Assembly: GCA_030535455.1 (NCBI GenBank)
Contig: JAUNJY010000009.1
Location: 18,061 to 82,060, forward strand
From: a bacterium
GTDB taxonomy: Bacteria; Bacillota; Clostridia; Lachnospirales; Lachnospiraceae
DNA: 64,000 bases
Direction: 5' to 3'
Part shown: one piece after another, positions 18,212-25,735 of the stretch
Numbering within the stretch: the first letter of the stretch is position 1
How the letters are laid out: the number at the start of each line of letters is the position of its first letter
Position numbers and translations under genes: made by a program
The notes under the pieces: generated by a model
Database searches by the model: none
What the model was told of the DNA's origin: nothing
The model's input: only the letters and a program-made list of their open reading frames with translations

Positions 18212-20266
18212 ATGATACGAAAACTATATTACAGATTATCAAAGCTAAAACAAAAGGTAACTAGTAAACTTTATCATAATACGATTTATATGAAACTAAG
18301 GTTTTCCTTATTTTCCATTGGTGAAATCAAGGAAAACCTGATTATATTTGAGTGCAATTTTGGCCGAGGATATTATGGACAATTGCGGGCCATCTATGAG
18401 GCGATGCTTTCTAATCCAGACTACTATAATTTTTATTTTATATGGAGTGTTCGAAACTATTCTTCTAACCAATCACTGCTTGAGAAAGAACGTACCGGCC
18501 TGGCCAAAATCGGCACGCCAAGCTGGCTTAAGGCTTATGCAAAAGCCAAATATATCATTACCAACAAACCAGTCTCCACCCTTGTCCATAAGCGGCCTGG
18601 CCAATGCTATATCCTTTGTTCTGATGAGTTACTGGATTATGGAACTGCAAGATATCCAGCCATGCAATGGCCCCAGTATGACTATGAGGTGGCTAGCACG
18701 TTTGGTAAGCTGCTAAATCGATATAAGACTGTAAGCGGTGCAAACAAACTGCTTTTAGGTCACTATACGGCTAATTCCCATATCGCTACAGCCAATTTAA
18801 AAGACTCTCTTATAAGCACGATTACACAGGACTCCATTGATACTGCACTTCAAAATATCCGTTTTAAGCGTCCTGGCCAGTCATTTCAAATTGTAGGGAC
18901 ATTTTTAGAAAACACAAAAGTATCGCCACCTTTAAATAGCCGTTACTATCAAAATAATCAGTACTACTTTTGCAAGCCAGGTCCTTCTTTGGACTATTAT
19001 GTATTGCTGCATATTGCAGACTTAATCGTCACCGATTCCATTGGCGTTGTACATACAGCCAATACACTGAAGAAACATTGTATTTACGTAAATAGCTATG
19101 GACGCACGCCTACCATCAGCGGCCTATACTTTACGGAGGTAAAAAGTTTTCTTGATGTCTATATGCTTCTCTCTCTTGCAAGCTTTACCAATTACAGCTA
19201 TCGTTCTATTGACTTATATGCTGAATGTGACCATGAAGAATCCTTCGTAAATTCCACTGAGTATTATGCTGCAATCGGTAAAAACATTAATCTTCCTGCC
19301 TCTTACGAGACCCTGTTCGGACACAACGAACAAATCTGCAATTCCATGGATACTTTGCTAAAGAGCTTGATTCGTCCTGTTTTAAACACTGTTTCTGTTC
19401 CTTACCATATTAAAAGGGGGAAATCGAAAAAGTTACTAAAGGCCATTCTAAAATCCATCGATACAAGACTCTATCAGTGGAAGCTTACGGTCTCCTATTT
19501 GATAAAGAAAACGGGACATTGCCTTACTACAAATGACCGAAAACTTCTATCCTATAAAAATAAGTTTCAAGGGGAACGATGTTTTCTTATCGGGAATGGG
19601 CCAAGCCTTACCACAAATGATTTAGAGCTGCTACAAAATGAATATACTTTTGCTTGCAACAGAATTTATAAACTATTTTCCGCAACCACATGGCGGCCTT
19701 CATTCTACTGCCTGATTGACGGAATTATAAGCAAATATGAGTCAAACGATATTGCAAGATATATTCGTTGTCCTATTTTCACAAATAAGAGTATCAGTGG
19801 GCGGCTTATGAAAAAAGGGAATATTGATGACCAGATTATTTACTCCAATAATCTTGGCCTTTCCAATTACAAGATCAGCAAGGACTTTTTTAATTACTAC
19901 ATTCCTTCTGGGGCAACCGTTATGACCTATATGATCGAGCTTGCCATTTATATGGGATTTAAAGAAATTTATCTGCTAGGCGTGGACTGTACTTCTAGTA
20001 TTACAACCGAAGGCGGTCACTGCGTTAATAACTATATCTCTCCTGAAATTCTTGATAAAGATAAGGAACGGATCCGTAAGCGACTTGGTTTCAGTGTCAT
20101 TACAAATGAAGATGTGGCTGATTATTATTTTAATAAATCTACATTTGCATACCGTATCATAAAACATGACCTGGCAAACGAACATAAGGAAGTAAACATT
20201 ATAAATGCCACAAGAGGCGGCATGCTAGAAGTATTTGAACGAACCCGCCTAGAAGATGTGGTATAA
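18212..20266 (+). CDS. Two-domain polymerase-like protein: glycerophosphotransferase-like plus DUF115/GT42-like
   Basis: A 684-residue protein with two halves. Residues about 35-370 resemble the CDP-glycerol glycerophosphotransferase (TagB/TarF) family (ECNFGRGYYGQLRAIYEAM; IVTDSIGVVHTANTLKKHCIYV), but the usual WHGTPLK motif is not visible. Residues about 445-684 are a second DUF115/GT42-like domain (GERCFLIGNGPSLTTNDLEL; ELAIYMGFKEIYLLGVDC), clearly related to the product of 15157-15993. No membrane segment is seen. I infer a bifunctional transferase that builds a phosphodiester- or ulosonate-containing surface polymer. Last gene of the operon, 3 bases after the phosphatase gene, followed by a strong terminator. 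Confidence 0.7.
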   Translation: MIRKLYYRLSKLKQKVTSKLYHNTIYMKLRFSLFSIGEIKENLIIFECNFGRGYYGQLRAIYEAMLSNPDYYNFYFIWSVRNYSSNQSLLEKERTGLAKIGTPSWLKAYAKAKYIITNKPVSTLVHKRPGQCYILCSDELLDYGTARYPAMQWPQYDYEVASTFGKLLNRYKTVSGANKLLLGHYTANSHIATANLKDSLISTITQDSIDTALQNIRFKRPGQSFQIVGTFLENTKVSPPLNSRYYQNNQYYFCKPGPSLDYYVLLHIADLIVTDSIGVVHTANTLKKHCIYVNSYGRTPTISGLYFTEVKSFLDVYMLLSLASFTNYSYRSIDLYAECDHEESFVNSTEYYAAIGKNINLPASYETLFGHNEQICNSMDTLLKSLIRPVLNTVSVPYHIKRGKSKKLLKAILKSIDTRLYQWKLTVSYLIKKTGHCLTTNDRKLLSYKNKFQGERCFLIGNGPSLTTNDLELLQNEYTFACNRIYKLFSATTWRPSFYCLIDGIISKYESNDIARYIRCPIFTNKSISGRLMKKGNIDDQIIYSNNLGLSNYKISKDFFNYYIPSGATVMTYMIELAIYMGFKEIYLLGVDCTSSITTEGGHCVNNYISPEILDKDKERIRKRLGFSVITNEDVADYYFNKSTFAYRIIKHDLANEHKEVNIINATRGGMLEVFERTRLEDVV

Positions 20267-20283
20267 CCGAATTTCAGGGTTCC

Positions 20284-20334
20284 TTTTTAATTGATCGGAG
20301 GCTGGTCGAAGAGAAGTTTTCCATCAATTAAAAA
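20284..20334. repeat. T-rich hairpin repeat with conserved loop (copy 1)
   Basis: TTTTTAATTGAT (20284-20295) and ATCAATTAAAAA (20323-20334) form a perfect 12-bp stem. The loop contains GAGGCTGGTCGAAGAGAA then TTTTCC. A copy at 23445-23494 has a different stem but nearly the same loop. It sits between the glycan operon and its terminator. Confidence 0.6.
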
Positions 20335-20377
20335 AGAGACGCCATGCATATTAAATCATGCATGGCGTCTCTTTGTA
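20335..20377. terminator. Bidirectional terminator after the glycan operon
   Basis: AGAGACGCCATGCAT and ATGCATGGCGTCTCT form a perfect 15-bp stem with A-rich and T-rich flanks, between convergent genes ending at 20266 and 20383. Confidence 0.9.
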
Positions 20378-20382
20378 TGAAA

Positions 20383-20958
20383 TCATACTTTCATCAAAAG
20401 AATGACTTTATTCTTACTGTCGGATTTTATTACCGAAATCAAGCCCTCTTGTTCTGCCTTCTTTTCTTGACTTCTAGTCATATGTAATAATGAGGCGATC
20501 ACTTTATCCATTCGAAGCTTTAATCCAAACTCATTATGAATTTCAATATAGTGGTTGTCCATTTGTTCTCCGCCTCTAACCACATTTTGATGTTCTTTTT
20601 CCATCACAAGCTGATAGGATACCTGCCTCTCCTCAATCCTCTTTTTATTTTTTGAGAACAAGGACTTGTCCATGCCATATGCTTTGGCTAACTGTTCGTC
20701 ATTTTGTAAGAACTGTTGATACTCCTTATCTGGAATGGACGCTGGATTTTGTCTCTCATAAATAGTCAGGTTAAGCGTATGTTTACACGTTTCGCATTGA
20801 TAAATCAGCCACACATCAATCCTATTTCCATTTGCATTTACCCGAAAGGTATTGGTATTGATAAAATGGGCCTTACAGCCACAGCCTGGGCAATTATGAA
20901 TTACCCGATAAGACTCCTGAGGGATTATTTTATAACTTATAGTTTGTAAATAGCTCAT
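20383..20958 (-). CDS. DUF1062 zinc-ribbon protein
   Basis: A 191-residue soluble protein with an N-terminal zinc ribbon: CPGCGCKAHF at about 24-33 and CETCKHTLNL at about 55. The rest is helical and charged (DKSLFSKNKKRIEERQ). This pattern matches the DUF1062 family, whose function is unknown; nucleic-acid or protein binding is possible. It has its own ribosome binding site (AAAGGAGA) and is convergent with the glycan operon. Confidence 0.75.
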   Translation of the reverse strand: MSYLQTISYKIIPQESYRVIHNCPGCGCKAHFINTNTFRVNANGNRIDVWLIYQCETCKHTLNLTIYERQNPASIPDKEYQQFLQNDEQLAKAYGMDKSLFSKNKKRIEERQVSYQLVMEKEHQNVVRGGEQMDNHYIEIHNEFGLKLRMDKVIASLLHMTRSQEKKAEQEGLISVIKSDSKNKVILLMKV

Positions 20959-21188
20959 AGTTGCATCTCCTTTTTATCTAATCGGATCTGCAAAGGCTAC
21001 TACTTGTTTTTTATTTGCAATAGCCTCTGCTATGCAAACTGTACTGGTGTAGTCATATAATTCTCCTTTTTCTAAATATTTTCTAGTTTCTTCTTAAAGT
21101 ATACGTCGAAGGATGACATGTCTCCACCTCAAACTTAATTATAAAAAAAGATGAGGAAATCTTACTTCTTTTTTCTATCAAAGCTGTT

Positions 21189-21464
21189 TTATGCTGCATG
21201 TTTCATTTCATGTAAAATTCGCTGTATGCTTTTTTCCGACAAATAATACTTTTCCGCCAATGTCCTCACATTCATTCCTTGTTTATAATCGTTATAAATG
21301 CTTTGGTTTCTATTATGCAACTGTTTTCTGGTCTGAGTCTGATGGCCCCATTCCTTTCTGGTTCCTTCTTTTCTTGGAATGTATACCATTTCCCCATCCA
21401 CATACTGCTGAATTATTTTTATTATTTCCTCCGGAAGAATTTCTTCCGCTTTCCTATAGCCCAT
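21189..21464 (-). CDS. Small helix-turn-helix protein, CD3324 family
   Basis: A 91-residue protein. The start GYRKAEEILPEEIIKIIQQY, the middle YIPRKEGTRKEWG and a C-terminal helix-turn-helix (YKQGMNVRTLAEKYYLSEKS) match the CD3324 family of clostridial small DNA-binding proteins. Target and role are unknown. The 230-base gap to the DUF1062 gene has no gene that I can support. Confidence 0.75.
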   Translation of the reverse strand: MGYRKAEEILPEEIIKIIQQYVDGEMVYIPRKEGTRKEWGHQTQTRKQLHNRNQSIYNDYKQGMNVRTLAEKYYLSEKSIQRILHEMKHAA

Positions 21465-21635
21465 ATTTGCCTCCTAATTTTATACTCTTTAGGATTAGCA
21501 CTGGCTACGGCATCTATGTACTTTTCAATGCAATAGCTAGCGCTATGCAAACATAACATCTGTTCCCATACAACAACGCCCCTTTCCTATCTTTCTATTA
21601 TTAATTTTACAGAAATAGCCTTATAATTACAAGTA

Positions 21636-21676
21636 AAAGGGCCTTAAGACAATATATCATTGTCTTAAGGCCCTTT
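21636..21676. terminator. Terminator of the MATE exporter gene
   Basis: AAAGGGCCTTAAGACAA pairs perfectly with TTGTCTTAAGGCCCTTT over 17 bp, directly after the MATE gene's stop at 21683 on the minus strand. Confidence 0.92.
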
Positions 21677-21682
21677 CCTTTA

Positions 21683-23056
21683 CTATGCTGGTTCGTTAAT
21701 TACATTGCGAATCCATTTTCCTGATTTCAAGCGTTGTAATACAAAGAATATTTTTACTACTTCTTCTGCACATACTGCTAAGAATACCTGCTCTACGGAA
21801 AGTTTCAATACCGCAGCACAGATAAATGCCAATGGTACCGCGAATACCCATACTGTACAGGACTGTAAAATGGTTGTATATCGTGTGTCACCGCCCCCAC
21901 GGTAAACACCAATAATCATTACTACGTTAAAGAAACGAAGCGCAGATACGACTGCCATAATACGAAGTACATTGGTTGTTGCCATTGCTGTTTCAGGCTG
22001 TACATCAAATAAGCTTGTAATAAATGGTGCCGTAATCCAGATCATGATTCCTAGGATCAATCCACATAACGGTGCCAAGATACCAATCTTATTTGCATAA
22101 TCTCTTGCAACCTCTTCTTCATCGGAACCAATCTTGTTTCCAATCATAATAGAAGCTGATACTGCAAGACCAATACAGATTACAAGGAACATATTGTTTA
22201 ATGTGGTTGCGATCTGCATGGTTGCCACTGCATTGGTTCCAATTAATGCATATGCCATGGAGAATGCCATTAATCCAAAGGACCAGACAAGCTCATTTAA
22301 AATAGCTGATGTAGAAACGCTAAAGTAACGATTTACATCTGCTTTTGTATAAGAAAACATTTGCTTTAATTTAGTCGCTACCAGATTTCTACGAACATAT
22401 ACCATGCTTACGATAAAGATCATTTCGATAACACGGGCAATCGTAGTTGCAATCGCTGCACCTGCAACCCCGAGTTCAGGTGCTCCCAAGTTACCAAAGA
22501 TAAATACCCAGTTTAAGAATGCATTTATTCCTACGCCGATCAAGCTGCCGAACATAGGAAGCTTTGGCTGTTCCGTACTTCTAAGAGCAGTGGAAAATCC
22601 TTGGGTAATATTAATAAAGATGGCACTTACTGATACGATTCTCATATAAGTTGCCCCTTGCTTGATTACCTCTGCATCTTTTGAAAATAAGCTCATAATC
22701 TGTGTTGGGAAACATATTCCTGCAATTCCGAATACGATTGTAGCCACAAATCCAACGGATAACACGATGCCTAACATCTTTTTGATGTTTTCCACATCTT
22801 TCTTTCCCCAATACTGCGCCATAAATACATTTGCCCCTGCATTTACTCCGGCAATACATAATAAGAAAATATAGAAGAACTGGTTTGCCAGTCCAACTGC
22901 CGCAATTGGCGTTTCTCCTAATTTACCAATCATTAAATTGTCCACTAAGTTTAATGATGATGTGATAAAGTTCTGTAACGTGATTGGTATTGCCAACGTA
23001 ATCATCGTTGTTAAAAAGACTTTATCTTTCCAAATATTTCGCATAACTCTCTCCAA
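21683..23056 (-). CDS. MATE-family multidrug/cation antiporter
   Basis: A 457-residue protein with about 12 membrane segments, the normal MATE length. The N-terminal helices read ITLQNFITSSLNLVDNLMIG and MAQYWGKKD, and the second half repeats the pattern (ILNELVWSFGLMAFS), as expected for the two-fold MATE structure. These transporters export drugs or metabolites using sodium or proton gradients; the substrate is not predictable. The start follows GGAGAGAG. The 670 bases upstream hold several structured repeats (from 23079), so a leader effect on this gene is possible but unproven. Confidence 0.92.
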   Translation of the reverse strand: MERVMRNIWKDKVFLTTMITLAIPITLQNFITSSLNLVDNLMIGKLGETPIAAVGLANQFFYIFLLCIAGVNAGANVFMAQYWGKKDVENIKKMLGIVLSVGFVATIVFGIAGICFPTQIMSLFSKDAEVIKQGATYMRIVSVSAIFINITQGFSTALRSTEQPKLPMFGSLIGVGINAFLNWVFIFGNLGAPELGVAGAAIATTIARVIEMIFIVSMVYVRRNLVATKLKQMFSYTKADVNRYFSVSTSAILNELVWSFGLMAFSMAYALIGTNAVATMQIATTLNNMFLVICIGLAVSASIMIGNKIGSDEEEVARDYANKIGILAPLCGLILGIMIWITAPFITSLFDVQPETAMATTNVLRIMAVVSALRFFNVVMIIGVYRGGGDTRYTTILQSCTVWVFAVPLAFICAAVLKLSVEQVFLAVCAEEVVKIFFVLQRLKSGKWIRNVINEPA

Positions 23057-23078
23057 ATCTTTTGTATTCTTGCGGTGC

Positions 23079-23188
23079 CCCTCAATCTTGAGGGTGGAAG
23101 ACGCTTTGTCGCGCCGAACCTGGTCGCGATAAGCGACGTCTTCCTTTCAGGTGAGTGTGCATCGTACGCCCGTCTTCCAGGGCGTTTC
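23079..23188. repeat. Structured intergenic repeat, GTCGC/GCGAC core (copy B)
   Basis: An 8-bp palindrome CCCTCAA/TTGAGGG at 23080-23094 opens the region. The core has GTCGC (23123-23127) pairing with GCGAC (23133-23137) and ACCTG (23118-23122) pairing with CAGGT (23148-23152), then GAGTGTGCAT. GGAAGACG (23096-23103) is complementary to CGTCTTCC at 23137-23144 and again at 23171-23178. A hairpin ACGCCC/GGGCGT with T3 ends the unit at about 23187. Copies A and C lie near 1.85 and 63.8 kb. Confidence 0.6.
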
Positions 23189-23271
23189 AGACTGTAGACA
23201 ATTAAACTCTAGCAGTCACTTCAGCGCACTGCTTATAGGAAAGTTTGAAAACCATAGGTTTTCATTAAAAT

Positions 23272-23421
23272 CGATATCCGGAAACCGCGCTTTTCGGATA
23301 TCGGATTAGTGCGAATAGGTCCTTATTTTTAAGGACTTGCACGAGTGAGCACTAATCATTTCCTTCGGCACTGGATGAAAGCCTGATTTCATCCAAAGCT
23401 TGGCGACTTTGTCGACAAGCT
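23272..23421. repeat. 150-nt multi-stem structured repeat (copy 1)
   Basis: Four stems in order: CGATATCCG/CGGATATCG (23272-23303) around the loop GAAACCGCGCTTTT; GATTAGTGC/GCACTAATC (23304-23357) enclosing an inner GTCCTT/AAGGAC stem and the unpaired TTGCACGAG; GGATGAAA/TTTCATCC (23373-23394); and AGCTTG/CAAGCT with inner CGAC/GTCG (23397-23421). The same plan, with different stem sequences but the same loops, recurs at 41852-42240. No coding potential that I believe. It could be a structured RNA or a non-autonomous mobile element. Confidence 0.7.
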
Positions 23422-23424
23422 GAT

Positions 23425-23494
23425 ACGCCCCGTCTTCCAGGGCGTTTTTAATGAATAGAGGCTGCTCGAAAAGAATCTTCCTATCCATTAAAAA
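23425..23494. repeat. GC hairpin plus T-rich hairpin repeat with conserved loop (copy 2)
   Basis: ACGCCC(C)GTCTTCCAGGGCGT with T5 at 23425-23449 repeats the hairpin seen at 23165-23187. It runs into TTTTTAATGAATAG (23445-23458) pairing with CTATCCATTAAAAA (23481-23494), one mismatch. The loop AGGCTGCTCGAAAAGAA matches that of 20296-20322. From 23495 to 23729 I see only AT-rich sequence and no gene. Confidence 0.55.
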
Positions 23495-23729
23495 TGCGCA
23501 AAAAAAGAAGCAAATGGGTTGTCTAGCCGCCCATCTACTTCTTTCTTTTATCCGCTCATTGTCTAATGACAGTTTTCAACTAGTATACTGGAAAACTTTC
23601 GTTACGTCAATATTTTGTACCTACCACTTTATTCCTTATAAGAGTTCATGGATCTGGTTTGCCATCATCAATCTTGATTTTAACTTCTTTGATACTCTTC
23701 TTATTTAATAATGATAACAGAATTTTGTT

Positions 23730-24389
23730 TTATCCAATATGTTCCTTTGCAACTAATTCAGACAATCGGTAGACATACTTCTCTGCAATTGCTGATATCT
23801 GTCGTTTATCCTGGATAAAGGTCTCATCATACACTCCAATGATCCGAAACCCCACCTTAGATGCCGTTTTAATTGCCGTCAGTGAATCTTCAAAGATCAG
23901 AGTATTCTCCTTTTCTCCTCCAATACGCGTCAATGCCTCTTCGAAAACAAGCGGTGAATGCTTATCCTCTCCTACTTCAGGGCAGGTTACCACAAACTCA
24001 AAGTAATTACAAAGACCTAGCTTACTTAATATGTACTGAGTCAGCTCCTGACAAGTCCCCGTTGCCACGCACATGGGAATTTCCATGTTCTTTAAATACC
24101 GTAGGAAATCAAATACACCGTTTTTCACAAACACATTATTTCTATAGCTGTACCTCATAATATTAAAAAACTCCTGTTCCAGTTCTACTCCGGTAAATGA
24201 TGTTCCATACTGTTTATTCAGCGTCTCACTAACTTCCTTATACGAAGCTGTCCGAATTAAATGAAGCAACTGTTTGGTAGGTTCAATCCCTACGCTGTTT
24301 AAAAAGATACGGCCGGCTCCCTTCCACTGTCTCATGGAGTCCACCAAGGTACCGTCCATATCAAAAATCGCGTATTCAAACTCTAACAT
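23730..24389 (-). CDS. HAD-family hydrolase (beta-phosphoglucomutase-like)
   Basis: A 219-residue HAD protein with the C1 cap of the phosphoglucomutase/phosphatase branch. Motifs: FDMDGTLVDS at residues 9-18 (nucleophile Asp10, acid Asp12), CVATGTCQELT (motif II), KHSPLVFEEAL (Lys, motif III) and IFEDSLTAIKTA (motif IV). I start at 24389, which follows GAGGAGAGG and gives the usual MLEFEYAIFDMDG start; an in-frame codon at 24431 would add 14 atypical residues. Substrate unknown: a sugar phosphate is likely. Confidence 0.9.
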   Translation of the reverse strand: MLEFEYAIFDMDGTLVDSMRQWKGAGRIFLNSVGIEPTKQLLHLIRTASYKEVSETLNKQYGTSFTGVELEQEFFNIMRYSYRNNVFVKNGVFDFLRYLKNMEIPMCVATGTCQELTQYILSKLGLCNYFEFVVTCPEVGEDKHSPLVFEEALTRIGGEKENTLIFEDSLTAIKTASKVGFRIIGVYDETFIQDKRQISAIAEKYVYRLSELVAKEHIG

Positions 24390-24497
24390 TCCATCATCCT
24401 CTCCTCTATCTACTACTATTTTCTTTCGCAAGTATTAGCATATGCCTTTTAGATAAAAAGCAAGAGATATTCAGATGAAATCCAAGTTATTTTTTAT

Positions 24498-25091
24498 TTA
24501 ATCCTGTATCTCTACTGGATAGTGTTCCTTAATCTCATGATATAAAAAACAGTTCCTGTCATGGTCATTAATCATACCGCAAGCCTGTAAATGGGAATAT
24601 ACCGTGATGGAGCCTAAATACTTAAATCCTCTTTTTTTAAGTTCTTTAGAAATCAGGTCAGACAGTTCGTTATGGTCTGGCACCCGATTATAGTCATGGG
24701 ATCTATACACAATTGTCTTATTATTAGTATGACTCCATAAAAATCTATCAAAAGAACCGTACTCTTCAATAATCTCAATAAATAACTTTGCGTTCTGTAT
24801 AATTGCCGATATCTTTCTTATAGAACGGATCATACCTTCTGTTTGCATAATCTGATCAATTTTCTCCTGGTCATACGTTGCAATTTTATAAAAGTCTAAC
24901 TCATCAAAACAGAAGCGAAAAATTTCCCGTTTTTTTAGCATCATTGTCCAGTTCAGCCCACATTGCATCACTTCCATTAATAAATATTCAAAATGCACTT
25001 TATCATCATGAACTGGAATTCCCCATTCCTTGTCATGATACTCCTGCATAATTCCGCCATCCAAGCACCAGCCGCATCGCTTTTTTTCCAT
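24498..25091 (-). CDS. tag: DNA-3-methyladenine glycosylase I
   Basis: A 197-residue helix-hairpin-helix-superfamily glycosylase that removes 3-methyladenine from alkylated DNA. The N-terminus KKRCGWC and the nearby EYHDKEWG, together with the C-terminal SHLQACGMINDH and a final Cys, provide the zinc-snap cysteines and histidines of the Tag family. MLKKREIFRFCFDELD and the length fit well. It stands alone between a HAD gene (same strand) and a divergent ferredoxin-like gene. Confidence 0.95.
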   Translation of the reverse strand: MEKKRCGWCLDGGIMQEYHDKEWGIPVHDDKVHFEYLLMEVMQCGLNWTMMLKKREIFRFCFDELDFYKIATYDQEKIDQIMQTEGMIRSIRKISAIIQNAKLFIEIIEEYGSFDRFLWSHTNNKTIVYRSHDYNRVPDHNELSDLISKELKKRGFKYLGSITVYSHLQACGMINDHDRNCFLYHEIKEHYPVEIQD

Positions 25092-25234
25092 ACTTCCTGC
25101 TCCCTTCTTGCTTTTCTTTTATCTTAACATTGTTATTACTTTTTTACACTTTCATACAATGGAATGTTTTCTCAGTTGTCTAACTTACCAATCTAATCCA
25201 TAATAATAGTATCATTACTTTAAGGAGAAATAAC

Positions 25235-25660
25235 ATGAAAATAATCTTTGATAACATGGAATGGGAAGTTTCCGATTCTTCTAAAAATATCGTTGAATTA
25301 GCAAAAGAGCATGAAATCTATATTCCTGCCCCTTGCTACTATAAAAAGGTGGAAAACGGATGCTGTAACTGCTGCCTAATCTTAGTTGACGGAAAAGAAG
25401 CAAGAGCTTGCAGCACGCTTCCTGTTGAAGGAATGAACATCACATTCAATACGACTGAATTACTTTCCAAAAGAGAACGTAATCTGACAAGCTATGCCCT
25501 TGGCATTCCAACCCAATTAGAAAGTGACCATGAACATGATCACCATCATCACGATCATGACCACTCTCATGGTGGCTGTGGAGACGACTGCAGCTGTGGC
25601 GATGATGGTTGTGGCGATGACTGTAGCTGTGGTGGAAACTGCGGGTGTGGTGGTCACTAA
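25235..25660 (+). CDS. [2Fe-2S] domain protein with Cys/His/Asp-rich metal-binding tail
   Basis: A 141-residue protein. Residues 1-95 look like the N-terminal ferredoxin domain of NuoG/hydrogenase subunits: PAPCYYKK, then GCCNCCLILVDG, then ARACSTLPVEGM give the four cluster cysteines. From about residue 100 the tail is almost only His, Asp, Cys, Gly and Ser (HDHHHHDHDHSHGGCG, then repeated GDDCSCGDD units), typical of nickel, zinc or cobalt storage tails. No membrane segment or signal peptide. I infer a redox or metal-handling role; no hydrogenase or Ni-enzyme gene adjoins it. Strong ribosome binding site AAGGAG. Confidence 0.7.
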   Translation: MKIIFDNMEWEVSDSSKNIVELAKEHEIYIPAPCYYKKVENGCCNCCLILVDGKEARACSTLPVEGMNITFNTTELLSKRERNLTSYALGIPTQLESDHEHDHHHHDHDHSHGGCGDDCSCGDDGCGDDCSCGGNCGCGGH

Positions 25661-25684
25661 ATTGTAATTCCCTATACACCAAAC

Positions 25685-25730
25685 AAAAAGACTGCTGCCT
25701 TCCTACCAAAGGATTGCACAGTCTTTTTTT
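25685..25730. terminator. Bidirectional terminator
   Basis: AAAAAGACTG and CAGTCTTTTT form a 10-bp stem with A- and T-runs between the convergent genes ending at 25660 and 25736. Confidence 0.85.
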
Positions 25731-25735
25731 ATTAT

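Noticed and set aside
23079-23421. Riboswitch controlling the MATE exporter
   Set aside because: Other copies of the same elements lie away from any exporter gene and downstream of genes, so a leader role is not supported, although it is not excluded.
23272-23421. Group II intron or retron fragment
   Set aside because: The domain V bulge and GAAA tetraloop pattern, and any reverse transcriptase remnant, are absent.
23306-23488. 60-residue minus-strand reading frame
   Set aside because: It lies wholly inside the covarying structured repeat and has no ribosome binding site or recognisable motif.
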